A stretch of DNA of 64,000 nucleotides. It comes from Trichodelitschia bisporula (lineage: Eukaryota; Ascomycota; Dothideomycetes; Phaeotrichales; Phaeotrichaceae). A model generated the notes under the pieces. It was not told the origin of the DNA, ran no database searches, and worked only from the letters and a program-made list of their open reading frames with translations. Shown here one piece after another: positions 19,276 to 32,709 of the stretch; the stretch's first letter is position 1; each line of letters starts with the position of its first letter. The DNA lies in the NCBI GenBank assembly GCA_010356995.1, contig ML996702.1:329013-393012 (forward strand), given 5' to 3'. The position numbers were made by a program, and so were the translations under genes.

Positions 19276-21004
19276 TCATTTCTCTTCCGTAACCACCACT
19301 CTTTCAACGAACCTCGTCCACCGTCTTCGCCTCCACTCATCCAACCTGTGCCTCCCCTGGCCTTCCTCCCACGCGATAGCCTTCTCTTTCCCTTTTCCTT
19401 TTCCGTTGCCGTTGCTCGCCCCGCTCTGCTCGCCTTCATCTTCATACAAAATGTCGCTGACCCATCTCTCACCTTCCATCTCCACCTCAACACCGGTAAT
19501 GCATCGCTCCTCAACCCACTCCCTCGACATCATGTCCAAAGTCCATTTCTTGTCTGCCCATCTCCATCCCTCAGGTGTCTGAACGTCTTCAAAAAATCGC
19601 GTTCCTCTCGGCCGTTCGCCTGCTAGCCGCGCTGGCGACAACGGCGTATATGGCACGGGGGTGAAGACGAAGGACTCCCACTCCGCGTTAGGTGAATGCG
19701 AAGGGCGATGTTGCAGCTCGAATATCTCAACCTCGCGGATCTCTGGTGCGGGATTCAAGATGATATCGGCATCGGAAAAGGCGTTGAAGATGGACTCCGC
19801 TTCCTTCTCCTGGCTCTCCATCATAGCACGGTTTTCTGGCGCAGTAAGGTAATCTCGGACCTTGGGATGGCCAGCCCCGATAGCGACCCACCCTACAATC
19901 AGGAAAGCAAACCGCCACGGAATGAGTTGAGCGGCGACAAAGAGGACTAGCGAGGAGAGGAACAAGGCAATGAATAGCGAACTCGAGAAGGTCTCATCAG
20001 AAAAGTTGAGAAATGGTAGCACTTGCTTCACAACATGGTCGTACATGCAACTGTAATCGTCCATGATGTTTTGAAGGTCACGCATGTTCCGGAAGAAGTC
20101 TTGGGAAAGCTCGGATGCAGGCTTAAAACGAGGCGGGGGAGCAAGAGGGGGTCCATCTAGAGGATAGAAATCCGTTGCCGAAGTTGAAGGGGGAGGCGGA
20201 TGCCGGGCCAAGAAGGCTGGTACCATCACGAAGTTGCAGCATAGCGCCAACGGAACGACGGCTAGTAGCTTGGGGTCGAGGCAGATAAAGGTGTAGATGG
20301 CCAGAAAGGCGAGGGTATTGGTAGGCGCCATCCACGTGAAGAGGGCTATCATGCGGGATTCAAACTCAAAAGCCACCCCGATTCTGCGGATTCATCAGAG
20401 CTGCTATCGACTACGTGAGGTAGCCTTACCTTGCGTTGAACCGCCTAAAGTTGGTTGACATGGTGGCGAGGCTGAATGCAGGGCGATTGATGTATGCCCG
20501 CGAACGCATGTCAGTCTCAGTGTCATCGTCGTTCGTGTGATCAGAAGGGATGATTTGCTGAAGTAACCTGGAGACACGCTTCCTCAGTCCATGCGCACGA
20601 ACCATGGTGATGGGGAATATAAAAAAGGGATTCTGGAGCCAACAACTCCAGGAATGCAAGATGCCAAAGCAAGCCTTCATCAGGGACCGCATAGTTTACA
20701 TCTCGATGCAGTGAAGGAGGCGCAAACGGAAGAGGGTTGACGAAAAGACGTACATGGCCATCAACCGATCGTGCATCCCACCGGACGAACCAGACCCGTC
20801 AAGCTTCTCTTCCTTCTTTTCTAGCTTCGCGGAAAGCTTCTCGCGGATCTTGGTAGCTGCATTGGAAGGTTTCAACTTTCCCATCTTGCTGCGGATAGTA
20901 GTTCTAGAACTAGAATGTGGCGTGTCCGTCTCGCTGCTCTCCGTGACGGCAATGATGGGAACTTCATCATCGCGAGTTGCGGCAGAGGGGCCGCTATCGG
21001 CCAT
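19276..21004 (-). CDS. Pex30/Pex23-family peroxin with dysferlin domain
   Basis: Pex28-32 (Pex23/24 in filamentous fungi) are ER and peroxisome membrane proteins that control peroxisome number and ER contact. Exons 21004-20754, 20567-20430 and 20383-19276 give 498 residues; introns are 186 and 46 bp. Splicing joins HDRLMAM to LLQQIIPSDH and FRRFNAR to IGVAFEFES, both of which fit the family. Two hydrophobic regions follow (NTLAFLAIYTFICLDPKLLA, VVPLALCCNFVMVPAFL), then a second pair near SLFIALFLSSLVLFVAAQLI. The C-terminal dysferlin module has the Trp/Arg signature PEGWRWADKKWTLDM and EEGQGRHRLDEWRRRRWTRF. A Lys/Gly-rich stretch (NGNGKGKGKEKAIAW) sits between the two halves. The start (MADSGPSAATRDDEVP) is the first ATG that leaves a plausible N-terminus; the frame is open further upstream. 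Confidence 0.87.
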
Positions 21005-22972
21005 GCTGTCAGAACTCCGCAGTTGAGCGGAAGGGTGGGGGTTTGGTTGATAGTTTGCTTGTTGTTTGGAACGAGTCGTTGGGATGGGGCAGGCGGAGTG
21101 ACGCAGTTGTGGAGTAGTTCCTTTGCCCAGGCTCCCCAAAGCACATGTGAACGCCCAGGTTTGATCAGACTCGACACGTGAGGGTCCGTATACCGTACCT
21201 ACTCGCCACACCCCAAACCACCAAAGCACTTCTCTATCGTCGCCAAATTGCTTGCATTACACCGTCCTTCTTATCTAAGCGATACAAGGCATTCATTTCC
21301 CATCTGCCGGGAGCCGAGAGGATTTGCACATTCTTTATCGCCTCGCGGAACCGTCTACAACGTATTGTAGCTCAATGACTACGGATGTATAGGGCTAGTA
21401 TTCTTTGCATCTTAGCTTTGAACTTCTGGTTGATTTGCCGGATGCACTCATATGAGGGTATGAGCTCTCTCTGCGTGCCTTATCATCGCGACCGTACAGC
21501 TCGCAGTACGTACCTCAAACAGGCACCTTCAACGTCACCTTTGCCAGGAGCAAAACGGATTGGGCCAAGGAGGCAAACAACGGGGAGATTTGGCTCAATA
21601 AAGGAGCACCAGAGGTTTTATGCTTGTTTCCTTTGCGACGCGCATCTCATTTGCATCACGACGGTGGGTGCCGTACGCATTGCCCAGGTTTGAGAGATAA
21701 AGAGGAAGGCAGAGTATGCGGTTCCTGAAGCCGTTGGATGAGGTTACGCTCCAAACTCATGCGTCCTGCAGGGCGAGAGGCAGTACGAGCGTACCTACGC
21801 AGGTGGTCAGTGGCCAGAGCATAAGGCGCTCTGCGCTTTATCCCAGCTTGTACCTTCATCCCCCACTAAGGCCCCTTTTATCCCCTTGGTGAAGAGGCCA
21901 CTTGAACAACACGACGGTCGCAGTCGTGTGGGGAGATGGGATGGGATGGAGGAGAGCATGCGGCCCACGCACAAACGACCACTGGCGAGATGAATCTCTG
22001 CATAAGGATACGGGTACAGTACCATACAAGGTCGCATGGCCTCGTAGACAGGTTGAGAGTAAATGAATGGCTTCTGGTTTTAATCAAAGGGCTTCCTGCG
22101 GGCATTTGTTGCTTGTCAGCTTGTCCATACTATACTCTGCAACCACCCACCCCCCCGGGGGCAACAACAGAGTGGTTGATCAGGGAACATTGGACATCGA
22201 GACCATCCCATCTTGTCCCGAGAGTGTCAACAGGCCCCAACAGTCCAGTGAAATCATCTCCTCTTCCTATCCGACTGCATTTTGGAGATCACAGTGCCTT
22301 GTCGATTGTCCACGGTAACCTGCATTCTCCACCCCCTACCGAGCCTTTTCTTCATCCATCACAAGTCCTACCTCTCCGCAAAGTGCACATCCAATACCAC
22401 CCCCCTCCCCGGCCTAAACATTAGCCACAGCTAGACTCCCGCAAAACCACCTTTCAACCCACCCCGGCGACCCACTGATCTTCCCCATCTCCTCCAGGAA
22501 CGTCGCTACAAGCTGCGTCCTCGCAGCTCCGATCACTGCAAGTCTCGACAAAACACCACGCCTTTGCCCTCCGGCTAGTGTCTGTTTTTCGTTGACACTT
22601 GTGCGCATCCACCGAAAAAAATCCTCCGTCGCTCTTCTCTCCCTCTGCGCACCCCAATCAGTGCTCCGCGCCGCTTCCGCAGCAACCCCAAACTTCCCGG
22701 ACCACAACAATTCCTCACGAGGCTTGCCCAATGCCCTCTTAGTCTGCATCGCCCGGTCCAGACCTCTGCTCAATGCTGCATACATCGCTGCGCGCAGTTT
22801 TGAGGAGGTTCACTGTCAGGGAGAGTTAACGGGGCCGAAACCAGACCGTCGACTCTTTGTCCCTGTTGCTGCGCGAGACTGGCTCCCCGTCCGTTAAGGG
22901 CCGCCGAGTCTTCGCCCTCCCCTCCAACGTCCGATCGGGTCCCCGATGATACAGACAGCCAATTTCCCGGGT
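21005..22972. other. Divergent promoter region, no gene supported
   Basis: About 2 kb between the Pex30-type gene and the DYRK kinase gene. It has a TACATCCGTA copy in reverse orientation at 21380-21389 and a pyrimidine-rich leader before the kinase start. Short open frames on both strands show no domain. Confidence 0.5.
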
Positions 22973-25900
22973 ATGGACGCTTCTCTGCTGCCGCCGAGGC
23001 CAGAGTTTGTGGAGGACTCAGCTGGATCCGGAGGTACGCGTTTCCCCACAATCCCCCTCGTGACGCTACTGTCGTACCGCATCTCTCTTGCATCGGCCGC
23101 TGACATTTGTGCAGCCGAAGGGCGCGCCCGTAAGCGTCTCCAGCGAACGGTAGGCGAAAACGAGGATCCACTGCGCAGGGCTGGCATTTCCCTGCCGTTC
23201 AGAAAAAAGGATACCGGCGCAGACAAGACCAACATGCACAACCGACGTCGCTCAACAATCAGGGAACCCAAGGCGCCTCTGCTTGGGCCTCGTCCCCTGG
23301 ATTCCAGAAGGTAAACGGCCCCTCAGTACCATTGTTCAACTCTTGCAGGGACTCGACTAACAAATACAGGACACCTAGTGAGACCCTCGCGCAAGCCCAG
23401 GCTCGGCCCTATCCGCCCTCTGCCAGTGATGAGCATCTCGCCGGACAGAAACCAGGTACAAACAACCCCAGATTTAGCTTCTCAAAGGCGCAAGATGGGA
23501 AGGGCAGAGAAAGTGCAAGCTCCACTGATTTCCTGCCCTCTGTCAGCTTCGATGAGTTTCACGCAAGTCTCAACTCGTATGAAGCCGATCTGGACAAATT
23601 CCCAGCCCCAGGCAATACCACAACCTTCAATCCACTCCCTAGCACCGCGATGGGCCATAGCGTAAGCAAGCCCACTGAGGTTGACGGCGTTGCAGATCGC
23701 GCCGCAGACAAGATCCGGGAAGATCCCAAGGTTTCGCGCAGCGCGTCTCTCGTCCGCCGCTTCAGCAATGCCCGCCGTAATCCTGCCCAGCCCACGACCG
23801 ACTCGATGGCTATGCCTCCTCCGAGCTCTACGGCTTCCGCTCGCTCCAGGCGACAGAGCAGCATCACTTCCCTCTCTGGAACCAAGAATCCCGCCCCTCG
23901 TCCACCAAGAAAGTCAGTCGGACCCGGGCTGATTACCCAAGGCCTTGAAGGGGTAGGCACGAACCACGCAACTTCCACCGGGGGAGTCTCGCGGGCATCC
24001 TCCATCAGCAAGGGAAGCCGGCGTGGCACTCTTGCACCCAGCTTCAATGCACCCAACGAAGTCCCTCGCCTCTCCACTACTCGCAACCTCCGAACGAAGA
24101 GCCTGCAGCCGCCACCGAAAGAGCAGTCGCAGAATAACCTAAATTTGCAAACTCCCGGTACTCCGACTAGCGCTGTCTCCCCTGCTAAATCCACCGCAAA
24201 CCGCACACATACCCCCTCATCGGCAACCAATAGGCGGCAGTCAACCCTTCACTACGTAGGCGGACTCGGTGCTCGAACCATCAGTCCGACAGATGCGCGG
24301 AGGCTCAAGCGACTCTCCGCTGCTAATCAGTCCACCAATGCGTCTCAGCGTCGGACCAGCACTCCCCACCTCGATACCATGCCTAGTCTCCGACCAGCCG
24401 CGCACTCTCCAGCAACACTGGCGCCCAAGAGCTCGACTCCTACATCTGCCCGCGCGACACCCGATACTACGCGAAAAGCCTCTGGTTCTGCGTTATCCGC
24501 GAGTTCAAGCTACAACTCGCTGCGCGCGGCGAACGGGGGCAGCACTTCGCGGAACAGCCAACTGATGGCAGGCTCACGCCTTCCCACACCGAAGCCACGC
24601 AACGTCCACAGCTCTGCCGGTATGGTAGAAGAGGAGGTCCCGCCCGTTCCTGCCATTCCAAAGGCGTACGAATCTCCCAAGGATCATCAGTTCGCAGGGG
24701 AGCCGCAGTCATACTTTGCGGCCCAAAAGGCTCGCAACGACCACAATGCCAAAGGTCGTTCATCGCGAGCCAATGCCGGCTCCAAGACTGGAAATAGGCC
24801 GAGCATAGAAGGTCCGCGTCCGCAACCAGACAGCAACAAGGATCCGAAGACACGTCATCGCCGAGGTCTGACTGTAAGCACCGAAGGAGAGCGGACGCCG
24901 ACAACGAACGCACCCACCGTGAATAAGAAGAATCTCCAGCCGATCCGACTCCCTCCCCTCAATCTCCTCCCGTTGAGCACCCCGACGACCGCGCGTATTG
25001 CGTCATTTCAAGGTTCTCGAGATGGGGATCTTGCCAATGCCGCTTGCACTCCTCCCCCCAAGCGGAGTTACAATAAGACCCCTAGTACTCCCATGACGGC
25101 GTCAAAGGCAAGCTTCTTTTCGCGGAGCCAGCAAGAAGAAGATGACCATCTGCATCCTCTGGTGCTGAGAAGTGCTAGCTCTATCGCGCCGCATCCGGAT
25201 GGACTTGGGTTGGGCTTGCATCACGTGAGCATGACTACCCCAGCAACACCTATCGCGATTCCAAGCCCAGTAAACAGACAGGCTATGACGCCCTTTTCCT
25301 CAAACTCCCTCCCTAAAATGAGCGGGGATTTTGGGCATTTGTCTCGGCCACCGACCGAATTTGCCTACGAGCACAATCAGGTTGAACCGGAACCCAGCAA
25401 CATTCGGGCCCTAAGCCCTAAGCCTCCCATTGCATTGAAAAAGGACACACCATCAACGCGCACCTCCACCTCGGACGAGCCGGGTACTCCAGCTTCGACA
25501 ACATCGCTGAGACGGAAACTGAGCCTCAGCTGGAAACGTAGTTCATCCAAAGCTTCTCAGCGTGCCGCTGCCGCGGCAGCCGCGACGGCTGCCATTCACG
25601 CCGAGAGAGAAAAGGAGGATGCTCAAAAGGCTGCCAAGCAACAACAGCAACAGCTCGAGATGCCTCCGCCTCGGTTCCCAGCTTCGGCCACATGGAACGG
25701 TTCTTCTCTGTCTGCCGCAAGTAGTGACACGGGCTCTGCCCGGCCGTCGCTCGACCAGCGGTATCGCAAAGCCAGTGGTAATCTTTCACAAAGTCAATCT
25801 GATGCCGACAATAGCCCATTCACCGGGGGTGATGCCAAGACCGAGCAAGCTCCACCGCCTTATTCTGACCACCGCCGCGCAGCCTCGCGCTCCTCTTCCT

Positions 25901-27679
25901 CCTTGCTTAATCCCATGCAAAGGATGCTCGGTTCCAAAAGCTCGCTTAACACTCTCCGCGCTCGTAATCTGGATGTAAATCTCGACAAAGACGATCTTCA
26001 AGCAGACAAGATCATGGAGAAGATGGCTGCCAAACGGAGAGACTTCGAAACTGCGGCAAAAGAGGTCGACGAGCTTCGTCGCCGCGCGCGCCCGAAAGAA
26101 CGCATGACCCCTACCCAAGCAATTCAAACTGTCTCTTTGAACATCTTCGAGCGTGGCGAGATTGTCGATTACAAAGAGATATACTACTGCGGATCACGGG
26201 CTCCCAAAAAGCACGTCGGCGACCTGACCGCCCAAGCAAACAACTTCGGTTACGATGACGACCGCGGCGACTACAATATCATTCTGGGGGACCATTTGGC
26301 CTATCGGTACGAGGTTGTTGATGTGCTGGGTAAGGGCAGCTTTGGCCAGGTCGTGCGCTGTATCGATTACAAGACTGGGCTCCTCGTTGCCATCAAAATC
26401 ATTCGCAACAAGAAGCGGTTCCATCAGCAGGCTCTCGTTGAAGTCAACATTCTAACGAAACTGCGAGAATGGGTACGTTTGTCCATTAGAGAACTGGACC
26501 GTGCTGACTTCGTAGGATCCTGAAAATAAGCATAGCATGATCAACTTCACGCAAAGCTTTTACTTCCGCGGCCATCTCTGCATTTCAACGGAACTCCTAG
26601 GGATGAATCTTTACGAGTTCATCAAGGCTTACGACTTCAAGGGCTTTCCGCTGCCGCTCATCCGCCGCTTCACAAAGCAGATGTTAAGCTCGTTAGTCCT
26701 ACTCAAGAGCCGTCGTGTCATCCACTGCGACCTAAAACCCGAGAACATCTTGCTGGCACACCCCTTGCATTCCGAGATCAAGGTCATAGATTTCGGCTCC
26801 AGCTGCTTTGAGAACGAAAAGGTGTACACCTACATCCAGTCGCGCTTTTACCGGTCGCCGGAGGTCATCTTGGGAATGAGCTACGGGATCGCCATCGACA
26901 TGTGGAGCTTGGGTTGCATTCTCGCTGAGTTGCTTACCGGTTATCCCATTTTCCCGGGCGAAAACGAACAGGAGCAGCTTTCATGTATCATGGAGATCTT
27001 CGGCCCACCCGAGAAGCACCTGATTGAGAAGAGCAGCCGCAAAAAGCTCTTCTTCGACTCCATGGGCAAACCACGTGTAACAGTATCATCCAAGGGTCGC
27101 CGGCGCCGCCCGAGCTCCAAGACACTGCAGCAAGCTCTCAAGTGTGACGACGAGGCCTTCCTAGACTTCATAACGCGCTGCTTACGCTGGGACCCGGAGC
27201 GGCGACTGAAGCCGGACGAGGCTATGCAGCATGAATTCATCACGGGCATCCGGCGACCTGTGCAACAGCAGCCGCGCTTCACCCGGGCTGGGCAATCTGC
27301 CAGCTCGTCCACGCAATCACCTGCGAAACGTTTCGTCTCGGCCGGAACCCCGCGCAACAAGGATGGCACGCGTCCACTCCCTGAGCCTCCTGCGACCAGC
27401 TTGCGCCATCAAGGCGGCACAATGCCTACGAATTCGTCGCCCATCAAGGGCGGTCCCTCGCGGAGACACTCGACCATGAACTCAATACAGACGGGTACAG
27501 CAGGTGTGAAACGGTCGTCTAACGGGTCTTCTGTTGCGGCGGGTGGTGGTGGTCCGAGCAGCACGGGCGGCAGTGTGAGCTCGAGCAATCTGCCTCGGGC
27601 TGCTCAGCGGAGCATATCTGGGAAACCGGATTTAATGACGGTTGCCAGTTCGGTTAGTTTTGGTCCCGTACGTGTTTGA
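22973..27679 (+). CDS. Pom1-type DYRK protein kinase
   Basis: DYRK kinases of the Pom1 class set cell polarity and division timing in fungi. Exons 22973-23033, 23115-23310, 23370-26472 and 26516-27679 give 1507 residues. About 1,050 residues of Ser/Pro/Thr-rich, probably disordered regulatory sequence precede the kinase. The DYRK-homology stretch DYNIILGDHLAYRYEVVDVL leads into the Gly loop GKGSFGQVV, the catalytic Lys in VAIKIIRNKKRF, the catalytic loop HCDLKPEN, DFGSSCF and the self-phosphorylation YxY in KVYTYIQSRFYRSPEV that marks DYRKs. The 43-bp intron at 26473-26515 splits LREW from DPENKHSMIN inside the kinase N-lobe. A 150-residue Ser-rich tail follows. A start 27 bp upstream (22946) is also possible; 22973 has the better context. 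A Pom1 ortholog is likely from the long N-terminus, but Yak1-type relatives cannot be excluded by eye. Confidence 0.9.
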
Positions 27680-30124
27680 GATGATTCTAATAGCTTGGTA
27701 GCGACCCAGGTAATGATGACATGAGCGAGACGAGAGCGTTTGTACTGTTGCGTGCGAGCATGAACAGGCGCTTAGAAATGATTGAGTTGAGATTCGTTTC
27801 TTGTGAGGGCTTCTGGTGCCACCTCCCACCCCGCTTGTTGTACTTGGCCCCCTTCGCCGACTTCTCTGAGAAGTGTCGAAGCGATCGTGGGCTTTGGATA
27901 TATTCTCTAGCGAAGGGTGGGTGTGGAGCCTGCGCGTTGTCGTTTTAAGGGCCCAGTAGGTGGCTTGGAGGATATGAGATGGGTGCGATGGTGCTTTGAC
28001 GGCGGACCGTGCTGCATATACCCTGTTGTTGGCATGCAGCGTTTGAGGCATTACTACCGCTTCTCCTAGCATACTCTTTTAGTGTCAAATGACGGAAACC
28101 TGCCGCCCCTACGCCGGACGAAGACCGGGCGCATTCATTTCATATATGTGGGCTGCTTGTTGTGCATGCTACCTTCTCTATTCTGCTGCCCTATACCACG
28201 ATTCGACCGTATATTCCTCGGCGGCACATGACCGCATGCCATTGCCTGGGTTCTAACCGCACTAATGGAAAGATAAGGCGGAGAAATAGAAGACTTGACA
28301 CGGAAGCAGGGCGACTTCTAGGCATAAGTATCATAACAGCCTCATGCTAAATCCAACGTCGCCTTAGACTCCTCTTGCATGCATCTGCATATGCTATGTT
28401 CTGCAGCACTTCAACAGGCAGGGGGGGCAGCCCCAATCCATGCACGCAGGGCACTCCGGCGGCTGCTGCACGTCTGACGCCAGCCCCCCCACGCCCGATG
28501 CGGCCATGTTCTGTCGATGGCACTGCAAAAAAAAAGAATTGGACGCGTGCTCTTCGCCAAGATGGCGCATGGGTTGCGTTCCGCTTATGGGAGAGGATGC
28601 ATACGGTCCCTGTGTGGTGCGAGCGATTTCCCCGAGATGCACCTCGGGAGACCGACGTCCTGATATTTTGAGCAGCCGAGATGCCGGCGGTGATATGGCC
28701 ATGAGGTGAGAGGGCTGTCAAAGCTGTCAGGCTATGATGGGCTGCACTGTACATACATCGGAAGTTGATGGATGTGGCGCTAACGCTGTGCCGGATTCCC
28801 GTGACCGGGGCCGAATGTCAGCCCTGTGACCACGTCGGAGTTGCGTTGTTCGGTGAGAGGCCCCAACGGGCGGCCCCGAGGCGGAAGGCTCTGGCTTTTG
28901 GCGGTGATTACGGTGAGATTACTACGTAGCAAGCGGATTTAACGCCCAGGGCAGAGCAGAGCTACCGTTGCGAGAAAAGATAGCTCTGACGTCGTTGCTT
29001 AAAGCATGGAAGTGCATGTGCTGCTGGGGAGGGATGTAGGCATGCAGAGTTTTCTCACCGGGCTCTTATTTTTCATTTCTCATCCGGGTTGGTAATGCTA
29101 GTTGTTGGCGTAACGGTCGGGGTGTCCTCCGGGTTGGTCCGAAAGGCGAGGGGATGGGGATCGGGCTTGAAGGTGGGGGGGAGGGGAAGACAGTGGGATG
29201 GGGGGGAGAGGAAGACAGTGGGATGGGAGGGAGGGGAAGACAGTGGGATGGGAGGGAGGGGAGTCGTGTGAGGAATTACCTCTTGGACGAGAACGAGTTG
29301 CGGCGAAGTACGCTGTGAAGGGAGCAGATCGGGTGATGTGCTTCATGGGCTGCAATGCGGAAGCCAAAAGACGGCAGTAGACGAGGCTATTATGCCTATT
29401 ACTAAATGTCGTATCCAAGCTGTGACTGGTCCAGGGCAATGGTTCTGTTCCTTAGGTACTTGTGACCTTCTAGAACCAAGGCCTGTGCAAATCAGTTGAA
29501 CGGCTCCTCCCTCGTCTACTGCCTTCCTGTCCCTGGACTTTTCCTTCTTCTTTGCCTCCTCACCTTGCACCTCATCTCCTCCTTGAAGAACACTCTCCAC
29601 ATCCTGAATCTTGCGGCCCGATCAATTGAACTTTCACAGGTACCGGACCCTAGTTTATATGGTCTCCCCGCCCATCAAGTAGCAGCGGGCACATCGACTA
29701 CTTCCGATCCACCTAATCCACCCCCGCCCTAACCCCCACCTAAAGGAACGATTGCCTATAAGGACCAAGCTAGACGCGCGTCAAAAAGCAGCTGTTTGAA
29801 GGACAATTGTCAGTCCATTACCCCAACCCACCCACCTTTCTCCTCTCCCTCCCGAAAAAAAAGAAGCCACCGACATCGGCATAGTCGGTCCCTTCGAAGC
29901 ACGCGACAACCATTTTCCTTTCCCGCCCTGCACCTTCCTTCTTCCCCACTCAAAAGCCGGCAATCGAAGTCCAGAGAATCTTAACACCTTTTAACCCCAC
30001 GCGCTAACCCTCAGTCGCGGAGAAAGGTCCCTCTATCCTCCATCGCCATAAACTCTCCCTCGCCACAAACTTACACCCCACAAACTGCAATCGCCTGCTC
30101 AACAACCACGTATTGTGGGGTACG
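27680..30124. other. Spacer between kinase and IDO genes, no gene supported
   Basis: About 2.4 kb. It contains a G-rich minisatellite at 29181-29262 and, from about 29820, a pyrimidine-rich leader before the indoleamine dioxygenase start. No protein-like frame was seen. Confidence 0.5.
29181..29262. repeat. G-rich minisatellite, about three 25-26 bp units
   Basis: Three near-identical units built around GGGGAAGACAGTGGGATGGG, separated by short G/A tracts. The DNA is non-coding. G-run density could allow G-quadruplex formation, which is inference only. Confidence 0.8.
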
Positions 30125-31685
30125 ATGATACCGCAGCTCCCTCGCCTCGGCGACTACGATGTTTCGCCAGTGCATGGGTTCTTGCCAACCGAGGCGCCCC
30201 TTGAATGTTTGCCTGGCAGCTACTACGCACCATGGGAGCATGTGATATCGAACCTCCAGCCACTGATCCTCACGCATCGTCTCCGCCATGTCATTGACAA
30301 TATGTCGGTCCTTGACACGTCCTTGTTGTGTAGCAAAGCTGAGTGGCGCCGCGCCTACTCGATCCTCGGGTTCATGGTGCATGCATACATCTGGGGAGGA
30401 CCTACGCCACAGGATGTGAGTCGAGTTCGCCCATGATTAGTCCCATATACTCACTGTATTGCAGAGAGTGCCACCCTCGCTCTCTATTCCGTTCCTGGAA
30501 GCGTGCAGGTATTTTGAAATCCCTCCCGTGGCGACGTATGCAGGAGTGTGCCTGTGGAACTGGAAGCCGGTGGTCGAGGGAGCTCGAATCGACCACCTCG
30601 AAGACATCTTTACGTTGCATACCTTTACAGGCTCCATGGACGAATCCTGGTTCTACCTGGTTTCGGTTGCCATTGAAGCTCGCAGTGGGCCGCTCATTCC
30701 CCTCATGCTCGATGCAATGCGCGCCGTCCGGTCCGATGACTCCGAGTTTGTGACCGAGTGCCTGCGCACCCTTGCCGAATGCATTGATAAGCTGGGAACC
30801 ATGATGCTCAGGATGAATGAGGCTTGCAATCCCCAAGTCTTTTATCACACCATCCGGCCTTTCCTGGCAGGCAGCAAGAACATGGCGGAGGCTGGTCTCC
30901 CAAATGGCGTGATCTTCGATACTGGCTCCCCAACGGATGCTTATGTGCAGTTCTCAGGAGGCTCCAATGCACAGTCGTCGATAATCCAGTTCTTCGACTT
31001 GATCCTGAACGTCAATCACCGCGCTACTGGGGAAGGTCCTCCTGCTGTTGGATCGGAATCATATTCTGCCAACCCACCTGGGAACAACTTCCTGCAGGAC
31101 ATGCGATCGTACATGCCGGGCCAGCATCGGCGCTTCCTCGAGCATATCGCTCGGGTCACCAACATCCATTCGTATGTTGAAGCTAGCCGGGACAACTGCG
31201 CTCTCAAGTTGGCGTGGGACGCCTGCGTAGCGATGCTCCACCACTTTCGCTCGAAGCACATGCAGATCGTCTCCCGGTACATCGTAGTTCCTGCCCGCGA
31301 CATTCAGAGCGGCAGCGTCCGCGGTGAGAGCAAGAGCCCAGAGCCGCGCGGTAGACGCGTGATGAACCTGGCGACAGCCTCGAAAGCCGAATCGGTCAAG
31401 AAGCTCCGAGGTACCGGCGGTACGGCATTGATTCCTTTCCTCAAACAAGCGCGCGATGAGACTGGCGAGAAAGCGATCGGTCCTTGGGCGCGGCGCCTGA
31501 TGGGCAATGGGCCAGGCACGCAAGAGGTCGCAGAAGGTGGCCCGGTCACTGCCTCCGGATCCCAGAGGAACGGTGGAGCGAGGCTGACCAAGGTCGGTGA
31601 GCATGCGAACGGCGGCCTGGAAGTGGTGGGGTTGGCGGGAGTGTGGCGGGTTGATGATAGTGAGGGCGGGATATGCCACTGGTGA
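30125..31685 (+). CDS. Indoleamine 2,3-dioxygenase (Bna2/IDO family)
   Basis: IDO is a haem enzyme that opens the indole ring of tryptophan to N-formylkynurenine, the first step of the kynurenine route to NAD. Two exons, 30125-30415 and 30465-31685, join TPQD to RVPPSLSIPF and give 503 residues. Family motifs in order: IPPVATYAGVCLWNWKP, FTGSMDESWFYLVSVAIEA, the region of the substrate pocket FSGGSNAQSSIIQFFDLIL, PGQHRRFLEHIARVTNIHSY, the proximal haem His in SKHMQIVSRYIVVPA near residue 360, and the C-terminal RGTGGTALIPFLKQARDET. About 75 residues of low-conservation tail follow. Fungi often carry several IDO paralogs (alpha, beta, gamma); I cannot say which this is. The neighbours are unrelated. 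Confidence 0.93.
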
Positions 31686-32709
31686 GGACTAATAGTGCGG
31701 GGTTTTTCGTTGCTTTTCTCTGTACTGGTTGGTGGGTGGAGCGCTTGCTTTTGCTCTACGATGATGGGTGGCTGCTTTGCTTTTTATGCGCTGCATGACG
31801 GAGGTTTTCTGCTCTTCGCTCATCCATGATTCCCCGCTTCCTGGCTCTTCCCTCAGCGGCCGGGGAGAATTCCGTTCATGCGGCGGGACGGGCGGGTTCT
31901 TTGCATTCCATTTTTCTCTGCATTTGCAGCTTTATTCCCCTACGGGATCCTCGCGGGGTGGTTCGGCGGCATGTTCGGGGTATGCGTTACGTGGTCGGTT
32001 TTACTGACATCACTGCTTGTTATGGGATTTAGTTTAGTCTGCGCGCTACTTTGTTCTCGGGTTGAGCTCAGTTCTTTGCGAAATGCACGCCCGGGGATGA
32101 CTGCTCTATGTCGTTAGATCTCTGTTCTTTGATGCTGATAAAGGGATAATGGGATCTACGTCAATACTCTCTCCTCAGGACTGTTGAGGGGGCACTATGG
32201 ATCATGGAGGAGGTGTCCGCCGTCTCTTTGATGTCACAGCAATGTTGCAGGGAGTTCTCTGGGGGGGGAGATCCCAATCGGGCCTATTTCGAGATGTCTT
32301 CTATGAGTTTGAGCAGGTCCTAAGACTTGTAAGCATTTCTGAGGTCAATTTCAACTCAGCTTCACCTCCCGACACCGACGATCAGAGATGTGACGCCTCT
32401 CACGTGATGTTTCACCGCATTTGGGTCACGGGCCCGCTTTTGGCGTTGGTGGATTTGAGGCCGCAAGATAAGCAATCTCGTCGCACAGCATTCCTACAAG
32501 TTTCAACCTCACTTCAACCCAAATTGCAGTTTCAAGGTCTCAAGCTCTCATACCCCTTTCATTAGGATTTACATCTATAGTTTGACCCCTTCGTAGTCAT
32601 ACGTGCTGCCACCCATGGTATCATCGTATCCAAATCAAAACGCATTATGGCGCCAGTCTCGCTGAACGCACATGCAGAACAGAATAACAAAAACCCTAAC
32701 TCCAACCGG
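31686..32709. other. Spacer between two convergent genes, no gene supported
   Basis: About 1 kb containing the 3' flanks of the IDO gene (+) and the Crh-like gene (-). Open frames here are short and have no domain. Confidence 0.5.

Noticed and set aside
28347-28754. Overlapping open frames on both strands near a poly-A tract
   Set aside because: Cys/Arg/Pro-rich random-like translation with no domain. The frames are mutually overlapping.
32688-32702. A telomere-like AACCCTAAC
   Set aside because: Only one unit is present, with no tandem array, and ordinary genes lie on both sides.
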